Shown piece by piece: positions 1 through 5,758 of a stretch of 5,758 nucleotides of DNA. Source of the stretch: Massilia sp. UBA2604 (GTDB lineage: Bacteria > Pseudomonadota > Gammaproteobacteria > Burkholderiales > Burkholderiaceae_D); contig DDKG01000320.1 in NCBI GenBank assembly GCA_002339265.1, positions 1 to 5,758 of the forward strand. The letters are read 5' to 3'. The translations under genes and the position numbers were made by a program. Position 1 is the first letter of the stretch, and each line of letters begins with the position of its first letter. The notes under the pieces are model-generated. The model worked only from the letters and a program-made list of their open reading frames with translations. It was not told the DNA's origin and searched no databases.

Positions 1-97
1 CGGCGAAGGCGCCGGCTACGCCGGCGGCATCATGTCGGCCGCGGTGGACGGCATCCGCGTGGCCGAGGCGGTGGCCAAGGCGATGGCCGCCAAGTGA
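1..97 (+). CDS. C-terminal end of a probable NAD(P)/FAD-dependent oxidoreductase (partial)
   Basis: Only the last 31 codons are present (frame begins at base 2, stop TGA at 95-97). The peptide starts GEGAGYAGGIMSAAVDG and continues IRVAEAVAKAMAAK. The GEGAGYAGGI stretch followed by an amphipathic helix resembles the C-terminal FAD-contacting segment of the FAD-dependent dehydrogenases of the COG2509 type, in which a Gly-rich turn precedes 'AxxDGxxVAE'. That assignment is from memory of the family and rests on few residues. The stop overlaps the GTG start of the next gene (GTGA, 94-97), so the two are probably one transcript. The start lies left of the window. Another two-dinucleotide-binding flavoprotein would look similar over such a short tail. 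Confidence 0.6.
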   Translation, partial: GEGAGYAGGIMSAAVDGIRVAEAVAKAMAAK

Positions 98-972
98 ATG
101 ATCAGGTGAACGCCCGCGCCGCCACCGCCGCCCAGGGCGTGGCCGCGCCCGCGCTGGCCATCCTGGGTTCGCTGGTGTCGGTCAATGCCGGGGCGGCATG
201 GGCCAAGGGCCTGTTCCCGGCGGTCGGCAGCGCCGGCGTGGTGGCGCTGCGGGTCGGCTTGTCAGCCCTGATCCTGCTCGCCATCGTGCGGCCGTGGCGC
301 TTCCCGCTGCGCCGCGCCGACCTGCCCAATCTCGTCATCTACGGCGTGATGCTGGGGGCGATGAACCTGTTCATCTACCGCTCGTTCGAACGCATCCCGC
401 TCGGGATCGCGGTCGCGATCGAAGTCACCGGGCCGCTGGCGGTGGTGATCCTGTCCTCGCGCCATGCGCGCGACTTCCTGTGGGTGATCCTCGCCGGCGC
501 CGGCTTGTGGCTGCTGCTGCCGACGGCGGCCAACAGCGCCGCGCTGGACCCGGTCGGCATCGCCTATGCGCTGGCGGCGGCGTTCTGCTGGGCGATGTAC
601 ATCGTGTTCGGCAAGCGGGTGTCGACGCTGGACGGCGGCCAGGCCGTGTCGTGGGGGCTGCTGGCGGCCTGCGTGTTCGTGGTGCCGTTCGGCGTGAGCC
701 ACGCCGGCGGCGACCTGCTGGCGCCGGCGGTACTGGGCGGTGGGCTGGCGGTGGCGCTGCTGTCGTCGGCCCTGCCCTATACGCTCGAGATGAAGGCGCT
801 CAAGCGCCTGCCGCGGCGCGTGTTCGGGATCCTGGTCAGCGCCGGCCCCGCGGTGGCGGCGCTGGCGGGTTTTCTCCTATTGGGCGAACGGCTCACGACG
901 CTGCAATGGCTGGCGATCGCGCTGGTGACGCTGGCTTGCGCCGGCGCGGCGGCGACCGCCGACCGGCGCTGA
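94..972 (+). CDS. rhtA: RhtA-like EamA/DMT-family amino-acid exporter
   Basis: Encodes 292 residues, very hydrophobic, with about ten membrane segments arranged as two EamA repeats (roughly residues 20-142 and 154-286). It lines up by eye with E. coli RhtA (295 aa), the inner-membrane threonine/homoserine exporter. Shared landmarks are WAKGLFP (36-42), PLGIAVAIEVTGPLAV (102-117), LPYTLEMKALKRLP (227-240) and a GER turn before the last helix (264-266). GTG at 94 is the first possible start in this frame within the window, and it overlaps the previous stop (GTGA). An AAGG at 77-80 is too far away to be a good ribosome site, so expression probably depends on translational coupling. The substrate is inferred from similarity; threonine, homoserine or other small amino acids and purine-like compounds are possible. 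The stop TGA (970-972) directly abuts the corA stop on the other strand. Confidence 0.85.
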   Translation: MNDQVNARAATAAQGVAAPALAILGSLVSVNAGAAWAKGLFPAVGSAGVVALRVGLSALILLAIVRPWRFPLRRADLPNLVIYGVMLGAMNLFIYRSFERIPLGIAVAIEVTGPLAVVILSSRHARDFLWVILAGAGLWLLLPTAANSAALDPVGIAYALAAAFCWAMYIVFGKRVSTLDGGQAVSWGLLAACVFVVPFGVSHAGGDLLAPAVLGGGLAVALLSSALPYTLEMKALKRLPRRVFGILVSAGPAVAALAGFLLLGERLTTLQWLAIALVTLACAGAAATADRR

Positions 973-975
973 TCA
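970..975. other. Back-to-back stop codons of convergent genes (TGATCA)
   Basis: The plus-strand TGA of the exporter gene (970-972) is immediately followed by the reverse complement of the corA TGA (973-975). Together they form the palindrome TGATCA. No intergenic base remains and no terminator can fit between the genes, so each transcript must end inside or run into the opposite gene. Confidence 0.95.
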
Positions 976-1941
976 CAGCCAGCCGGCCTTCTTGAACCGC
1001 CGGTACAGGTAAGCGCACACGCCCACCATAGTGAGAAGCGCCAGCGGATAGCCCCACTTCCACTTCAGCTCGGGCATGAACTCGAAGTTCATGCCCCACA
1101 CCCCGGCGAAGGCCGTGAACACGGCGAAGATCGCGGCGTACGAGGCCAGCTTCTTGCTCACTTCGTTCTCTTCGATCGCCACCATCGACAGGGTCACCTG
1201 GATCGCGGTGTTGATCGTGTCGCGCACCGCGTCCAGGCGGCCGGCGATGCGGTACAGGTGGTCGTGCACGTCGCGGAAGTAATCCTGGGTCTCGAGCACC
1301 ACGCCCGGCACCCGGCCGCCGTACAGGCGGCCGACGGCGTCCATCAGCGGCACCACGGCATGGCGCAGGGTTTGCGCCTTGCGCTTGAGCTCATACAGGC
1401 GCTCGACGTTGGCGCGCTGCTTGCCCTGCATGCCGAAGATGTGGTCCTCGATCGACTCGAGCTCGGATTCGAGCATGTCGACCACCGGGAAGTAGCGGTC
1501 GACCACGGCGTCGACCAGCGCGTACAGCACGAAGCCGGCGCCCTTTTTCAATTGATGCGGCTCGCGCTCGGCGCGGGCGCGCACGCCCAGGAAGCCCTGG
1601 TTGGCGTCGCGCCGCACCGACAGCACGTAGTTCTCGCCGGCGAACACGGCCAGCTGGCCGACGTTCAGTTCGTCCCCGGCCAGCTCCACGATCTGGACCA
1701 CGACGAACAGCGAGTCGCCGTATTCCTCGAGCTTGGGCCGCTGGTGGCCGCGCAGGGCGTCTTCGACCGCCAGTTCGTGCAGGCCAAATTCTTCCTGCAT
1801 CAGGGTGATGTCGGCGGGGGCGGGATCACGCAGGGCGACCCAGACGAAGGTATCGTCCTGTTTCAGGAATTCGCTGATATCCTCGACCGGGATATCGCAC
1901 AGTTTCTTGCCTTCCTGGTAGGCGACGCAGTTGATCAGCAT
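973..1941 (-). CDS. corA: CorA-family magnesium/cobalt transporter
   Basis: Encodes 322 residues, the usual CorA length. CorA proteins form inner-membrane homopentameric channels for Mg2+ (also Co2+ and Ni2+), gated by Mg2+ bound between the cytoplasmic domains. Residues 1-about 260 are the soluble alpha/beta domain and long stalk helix, including an acidic stretch near 155-170. Transmembrane helix 1 (about 266-284) ends in the signature GMN (283-285). It is followed by the periplasmic loop MPEL (289-292), and helix 2 (about 297-313) ends in a basic KK-containing tail. The GMNFEFMPELKW run matches the E. coli-type loop closely. Helix 1 has AVFT where many CorA proteins have a proline (VPT). 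The start MLINCVAYQ is typical for betaproteobacterial homologues, but no clear Shine-Dalgarno precedes it. The start lies at the foot of a long inverted repeat. The gene lies 57 bases downstream of ntrC on the same strand and could be its distal partner or have its own promoter. Confidence 0.95.
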   Translation of the reverse strand: MLINCVAYQEGKKLCDIPVEDISEFLKQDDTFVWVALRDPAPADITLMQEEFGLHELAVEDALRGHQRPKLEEYGDSLFVVVQIVELAGDELNVGQLAVFAGENYVLSVRRDANQGFLGVRARAEREPHQLKKGAGFVLYALVDAVVDRYFPVVDMLESELESIEDHIFGMQGKQRANVERLYELKRKAQTLRHAVVPLMDAVGRLYGGRVPGVVLETQDYFRDVHDHLYRIAGRLDAVRDTINTAIQVTLSMVAIEENEVSKKLASYAAIFAVFTAFAGVWGMNFEFMPELKWKWGYPLALLTMVGVCAYLYRRFKKAGWL

Positions 1942-1943
1942 GG

Positions 1944-1998
1944 AGTGAAAAGGTAGAGCGGGCGATGCAGGAGCTTACACCACCCGCCGCTCTTTTCA

Positions 1999-2000
<2 letters not shown>
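1944..2000 (-). terminator. Long imperfect inverted repeat between ntrC and corA; possible terminator or start-masking hairpin
   Basis: AGTGAAAA (1944-1951) pairs with TTTTCACT (1993-2000), and GAGCGG (1956-1961) pairs with CCGCTC (1987-1992). This leaves a 4-base bulge (1952-1955) and a loop of about 25 bases. In minus-strand RNA the 5' arm begins inside the ntrC stop codon and the 3' arm ends 2 bases before the corA ATG. The inner stem is followed by UACCUUUU, a weak U-run, so it could act as an intrinsic terminator for ntrBC. It may equally cover the corA initiation region. The long loop and short U-run make terminator activity uncertain. Confidence 0.45.
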
Positions 2001-3501
<1,501 letters not shown>

Positions 3502-3510
3502 GTATTCGTG

Positions 3511-3516
3511 CTTCCC
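3511..3516 (-). promoter_or_regulatory. Ribosome binding site of ntrC
   Basis: The minus strand reads GGGAAG here, 9 bases before the ATG at 3501. It is the best Shine-Dalgarno-like match in the 62-base ntrB-ntrC gap. It supports the MKPIWIV start over any upstream extension and suggests that ntrC is initiated independently rather than by stop-start overlap. Confidence 0.6.
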
Positions 3517-3563
3517 GCAACATGGATTCAATAAAGGACTGGTCGGCGCCCCGCCGCCCGCGC

Positions 3564-4667
3564 TTATGGCAGGGGCAGCAGGATACGGAAATCCGTCAGT
3601 CCAGGCCGGCTTTCGCACTCGATCACCCCCAGGTGCTGCTGCACGAAGGTTTGCGCCAGCGTCAGCCCGAGGCCGCTCCCGCCGTCGCGCCCGGATACGA
3701 GCGGATAGAAAATGCGGTCGCGGATATCGGGCGCGATGCCCGGTCCATTGTCGATGATATGCAAGTCTAATGCCAGCCCGTAACGGACCTTGGCCAGGGT
3801 GACCTGGCGCGCCACCCTGGTGCGCAGAACGATCTCGGCATCGCCCTGCGCAATGCGCCCGGCCAGCGCCTGGGCGGCATTGTGGGCGATGTTCAGCACC
3901 ACCTGGATCAGCTGCTCGAAATCGCCGCGGAATTCGGGGATGGATGCATCGTAGTCCCGTTTGATGCTCAGGCCTTGCGGGAATTCGGCCAGGATCAGGC
4001 TGCGCACCCGCTCGCACACCTCGTGGATATTGACGTCGCCGACGATGTGCGGCTTCCTGTGCGGCGCCAGCAGGCGGTCGACCAGGGTCTGCAGGCGGTC
4101 GGCTTCCTTGATGATCACCTGCGTGTATTCCTGCAACTCGAGCAGGTGGTGCGGCGGCAGCTCGAGCTCCAGCAGCTGGGCCGCGCCGCGGATGCCGCCG
4201 AGTGGGTTCTTGATCTCGTGCGCCAGGTTGCGGATGAGTTCCTTGTTGGCCTGGCTCTGGTCGAGGATGCGCTCCTCGCGGTCGAGCTTCAGCTGCTGCA
4301 CGTTCTCGCGCAACTCGATCAGGAGCGTGCCGTCTCCCAGCGCGCTGACGATGCTGTTCACGTGCAGCGGTTCGCGGTTGTTGCGCTGCAGGGTCAGGTC
4401 CTGGCGCAGGTCGGCGTACTGGTGGGCCAGCGCCTGGCCGATCAGGGCGGCCAGTTCGGCGCCGTTCTGGAACAGTTCGGGCAGCCGATGGCGCTGCAGC
4501 GACTTGAGCGACAGCTCCATCAGGTTCTCGGCGGCGGCGTTCGCATACAGCACTTCGCCGTCGGCGCCGGTCAGCAGCACGGCCGACGCCAGCAGATCGA
4601 GGCCGGCGTAGCGCGCCGGATCGCCCGCCTCGAAGGCGGGAACGTCGTTCAAGGGTGGCAGGGTCAT
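3564..4667 (-). CDS. ntrB: NtrB (NR-II, GlnL), nitrogen-sensing histidine kinase/phosphatase
   Basis: Encodes 367 residues, cytoplasmic, with no membrane segment. An N-terminal PAS-type domain (about 20-125, with GEVLYANAAAE) precedes the dimerisation/phosphotransfer domain. The H-box there is NLAHEIKNPLGGIRGAAQ, with the phosphorylated histidine at H150. The ATPase part shows the N-box LNIAHNAAQAL (N263), the G1 box DNGPGI (306-311), FYPLVSGRDGG, and the G2 box GGSGLGL (329-335). All catalytic motifs are intact. In studied proteobacteria NtrB phosphorylates NtrC under nitrogen limitation, and PII switches it to a phosphatase under nitrogen excess. The ATG (4667-4665) overlaps the stop of the upstream DUF4124-type gene (ATGA). 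No convincing ribosome site stands before it, so translation is probably coupled to that gene. It is 11-18 residues longer than the enterobacterial protein (about 349), mostly at the N-terminus. Confidence 0.96.
   Translation of the reverse strand: MTLPPLNDVPAFEAGDPARYAGLDLLASAVLLTGADGEVLYANAAAENLMELSLKSLQRHRLPELFQNGAELAALIGQALAHQYADLRQDLTLQRNNREPLHVNSIVSALGDGTLLIELRENVQQLKLDREERILDQSQANKELIRNLAHEIKNPLGGIRGAAQLLELELPPHHLLELQEYTQVIIKEADRLQTLVDRLLAPHRKPHIVGDVNIHEVCERVRSLILAEFPQGLSIKRDYDASIPEFRGDFEQLIQVVLNIAHNAAQALAGRIAQGDAEIVLRTRVARQVTLAKVRYGLALDLHIIDNGPGIAPDIRDRIFYPLVSGRDGGSGLGLTLAQTFVQQHLGVIECESRPGLTDFRILLPLP
4664..4667 (-). other. ATGA stop/start overlap linking the DUF4124-type gene and ntrB
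   Basis: On the minus strand the ntrB ATG (4667-4665) shares two bases with the upstream TGA (4666-4664). This four-base overlap is a typical translational-coupling junction. With no good Shine-Dalgarno upstream, reinitiation by the same ribosome is the likely way ntrB is translated. Confidence 0.9.
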
Positions 4668-5170
4668 CTGATATTGCCGATCTCGCGCCGCAGCGCCTCG
4701 ATATTGCGTTCGGTCCGGTTGATCTCTTCGCGCATCGACGCCACCCGCTCCTGGTACTTGGCGTAATTACGCTCGTTGCCCTGGCGCTCGGGCTCGCCGT
4801 TGTTGAACACCTTTTTCAGCTCGCTCAGCTTGCTCTCCTCGATGCGCAATTCGTCGCCCAGGATCTCGCGCCGCTCGTCGTCGCGCGCGCGCTGCACCAC
4901 ATTGTCCACGCGCGGGAAGCTCGACGGCGTGCTGACGGGGGCCGGGCTCGATGCTCCCGAGCCGCCCGCGGACCGTGGCGCCGGGATCGGCTTCGATGCG
5001 GCCGGCGGCGAACTGTAGCCGGTGTCGATCAGCTGGCACTTGCCGACCTTGGTGTCGGTGTACAGCGGGCGCCCATTGGCATCTAGACAACGGTAGATCT
5101 GGGCCTGGGCGGAGCTGCACAGCAGCAGCGTAAAGACCGCGACGGCACTCCGGAAAACGATGTTTGTCAT
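4664..5170 (-). CDS. Secreted DUF4124-type protein with C-terminal coiled coil
   Basis: Encodes 168 residues if started at ATG 5170. MTNIVFRSAVAVFTLLLCSSAQA is a clear Sec signal peptide, with likely cleavage after AQA (residue 23). The mature N-terminus QIYRCLDANGRPLYTD fits the DUF4124 pattern (aromatic-x-Cys-x-Asp-x-x-Gly...Tyr-Thr/Ser-Asp). It has two cysteines (C28, C45) that could form a disulfide in the periplasm. A Pro/Ser/Ala linker (about 53-85) leads to a highly charged helical region (about 92-165) rich in Glu, Arg and Leu that should form a coiled coil. C18 is not in a good lipobox (LLLC), so a lipoprotein is unlikely. A longer frame could start at ATG 5209, adding 13 residues before the signal peptide. 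I prefer 5170, although the AGGA there touches the ATG with no spacing. Function is unknown. The gene sits after the glnA terminator and is coupled to ntrB by overlap. Confidence 0.85.
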   Translation of the reverse strand: MTNIVFRSAVAVFTLLLCSSAQAQIYRCLDANGRPLYTDTKVGKCQLIDTGYSSPPAASKPIPAPRSAGGSGASSPAPVSTPSSFPRVDNVVQRARDDERREILGDELRIEESKLSELKKVFNNGEPERQGNERNYAKYQERVASMREEINRTERNIEALRREIGNIR

Positions 5171-5207
5171 TCCTGTCACTCGGTAGCTGGCATCGATTGG
5201 TAGATGC

Positions 5208-5213
5208 ATTGTA
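5208..5213 (-). promoter_or_regulatory. Candidate -10 element of a promoter for the DUF4124-ntrB-ntrC operon
   Basis: The minus strand reads TACAAT, a good -10 match, about 38 bases before the preferred start at 5170. The -35 is poor: CTTCGG at 17-base spacing, or TTGCTT at 20. An ntrBC promoter is expected here because a strong terminator isolates glnA just upstream, as with glnLp in E. coli. A second -10-like TATAGT lies at 5224-5229. This assignment is tentative. Confidence 0.25.
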
Positions 5214-5227
5214 GTCGCGCCCGACTA
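5212..5227. repeat. Perfect dyad TAGTCG-N4-CGACTA upstream of the ntrBC operon
   Basis: TAGTCG (5212-5217) and CGACTA (5222-5227) are perfect inverted 6-mers separated by four bases. They lie between and overlap the two -10-like elements, in the short gap after the glnA terminator. The position suits an operator, but the sequence does not match the NtrC consensus (GCAC...GTGC), so I cannot name a binding protein. A chance origin is possible. Confidence 0.4.
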
Positions 5228-5240
5228 TACCCGAAGCAAC

Positions 5241-5277
5241 AAAAAACGCGGGGAAAGCCATCGCTTTCCCCGCGTTT
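5241..5277 (-). terminator. Strong intrinsic terminator of glnA
   Basis: A perfect 15-bp stem (5244-5258 with 5263-5277, core CGCGGGGAAAGC) closes a 4-base loop. On the minus strand it is followed by six U residues (the A-run at 5241-5246). It lies 54 bases after the glnA stop and should separate glnA from the ntrB operon, leaving ntrBC to read-through or its own promoter. On the plus strand it is followed by only a short T-run, so it is directional. Confidence 0.95.
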
Positions 5278-5281
5278 CATG

Positions 5282-5306
5282 GCATCGCCGTCAACGCTGG
5301 CGATGC
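5282..5306. repeat. Small hairpin in the glnA 3' UTR
   Basis: GCATCGCC (5282-5289) and GGCGATGC (5299-5306) form a perfect 8-bp stem with a 9-base loop. It lies between the glnA stop and the terminator stem, so the glnA transcript would end in two consecutive hairpins. It may stabilise the 3' end or belong to a 3'-UTR-derived small RNA. Confidence 0.6.
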
Positions 5307-5331
5307 GCAGGCACAACAACTTGCCAAGCGA

Positions 5332-5758
5332 TTACGACGAGTAGTACATGTCGAATTCAGCTGGGTGCGGGGTCATGCGCAGGCGCTGCACTTCGTTCAT
5401 CTTCAGCTCGATGTAGGCATCGATCATGCTGTCGCTGAACACGCCGCCGCGGGTCAGGAACTCGCGGTCCTTGTCCAGGGCTTCCAGCGCTTCTTCGAGC
5501 GAGGCGCACACCGTCGGAATCAGCTTGTCTTCTTCCGGCGGCAGGTGGTACAGGTCCTTGGTTGCGGCTTCGCCCGGGTGGATCTTGTTCTGGATGCCGT
5601 CCAGGCCGGCCATCAGCAGCGCGGCGAAGCACAGGTAAACGTTGGCCAGTGGATCCGGGAAGCGGGTCTCGATGCGGCGGCCTTTCGGGTTCGCCACGTG
5701 CGGGATGCGGATCGAGGCCGAACGGTTGCGGGCCGAATAGGCCAGCTTGACCGGGGCT
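5332..5758 (-). CDS. glnA: Glutamine synthetase type I, C-terminal part (truncated by window edge)
   Basis: The last 141 codons plus stop of GlnA are present; the N-terminal two thirds lie right of the window. GlnA makes glutamine from glutamate, ammonia and ATP in the cytoplasm as a dodecamer. Diagnostic stretches are [24 protein letters not shown] (active-site region with the conserved arginines), [15 protein letters not shown], and a C-terminus ending EFDMYYSS. The loop [10 protein letters not shown] (tyrosine codon at 5548-5550) is the adenylylation loop of the GSI-beta class. The enzyme should therefore be controlled by the GlnE adenylyltransferase and PII. The frame is open through the window edge with no internal stop. 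Its promoter, where NtrC would act, is outside the window. Confidence 0.97.
   Translation of the reverse strand, partial: APVKLAYSARNRSASIRIPHVANPKGRRIETRFPDPLANVYLCFAALLMAGLDGIQNKIHPGEAATKDLYHLPPEEDKLIPTVCASLEEALEALDKDREFLTRGGVFSDSMIDAYIELKMNEVQRLRMTPHPAEFDMYYSS

Noticed and set aside
1258..1956. Plus-strand open frame of 232 codons opposite corA
   Set aside because: Complement of the corA coding frame with no domain or independent start signals. CorA on the minus strand is unambiguous.
3502..4017. A 172-residue N-terminal extension of NtrC (open frame runs to 4017)
   Set aside because: This stretch is ntrB read in a shifted frame: it is Arg/Pro/Ala-rich without any domain. The ATG at 3501 begins a canonical receiver domain and has a Shine-Dalgarno.
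3882..4766. Plus-strand open frame of 294 codons opposite ntrB
   Set aside because: Antisense mirror of ntrB and the end of the DUF4124-type gene, with low-complexity Val/Leu/Gln/Asp composition and no recognisable motif.
5171..5209. Start of the DUF4124-type gene at ATG 5209
   Set aside because: It would put 13 polar residues before a clean signal peptide and has no ribosome site. It also overlaps the candidate -10, so the ATG at 5170 is preferred, though the choice is not certain.
5234..5249. Possible sigma-54 promoter (TTGCT preceded by a GC-rich element) before the ntrBC operon
   Set aside because: The -12 part TTGCT fits, but ten bases before the GC the sequence is GC rather than the required GG. 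The region is also the terminator's 3' arm and U-run.
5171..5331. Canonical NtrC binding sites (GCAC-N5/6-GTGC) in the glnA-ntrB gap
   Set aside because: No pair of half-sites with proper spacing is present on either strand. The sites for glnA are expected upstream of glnA, outside the window.

Overview
The window looks like ordinary chromosomal core from a high-GC betaproteobacterium. It most resembles the Oxalobacteraceae (Massilia/Duganella/Herbaspirillum-like), judged by protein character and gene order only, since no search was possible. I see no insertion sequence, CRISPR array, tRNA, rRNA, prophage gene or base-composition break. The genes are tightly packed, and the largest gap between coding regions is about 160 bases.

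Right half (minus strand, read from the right edge leftwards): this is the nitrogen-assimilation locus. It opens with the C-terminal 141 residues of glutamine synthetase (glnA), which keep the tyrosine used for adenylylation control. A short 3' UTR follows, with one small hairpin and one textbook intrinsic terminator. After about 70 bases comes a small secreted DUF4124-type protein with a coiled-coil tail. Its stop codon overlaps the start of ntrB (glnL), the nitrogen sensor kinase. After 62 bases comes ntrC (glnG), the sigma-54-dependent response regulator. The layout resembles the enterobacterial glnA-glnL-glnG locus, with the DUF4124 gene inserted between glnA and ntrB.

Left half: 57 bases downstream of ntrC, also on the minus strand, is a CorA-family Mg2+/Co2+ channel gene. 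Its leader is almost filled by a long imperfect inverted repeat that could act as a terminator or mask the start codon. CorA converges with a plus-strand RhtA-like EamA exporter. The two stop codons are directly adjacent (TGATCA), so no bases separate the genes. The exporter begins with a GTG that overlaps the stop of an upstream gene, whose last 31 residues resemble the C-terminus of an FAD-dependent dehydrogenase.

Together, NtrB and NtrC sense nitrogen status (in known systems through PII) and control sigma-54 promoters, normally including that of glnA, which lies outside this window. CorA and RhtA have no obvious mechanistic link to that circuit. I found no clearly undescribed system. The points most worth a second look are the envelope protein coupled to ntrB, the structured glnA 3' UTR and the hairpin over the corA start.
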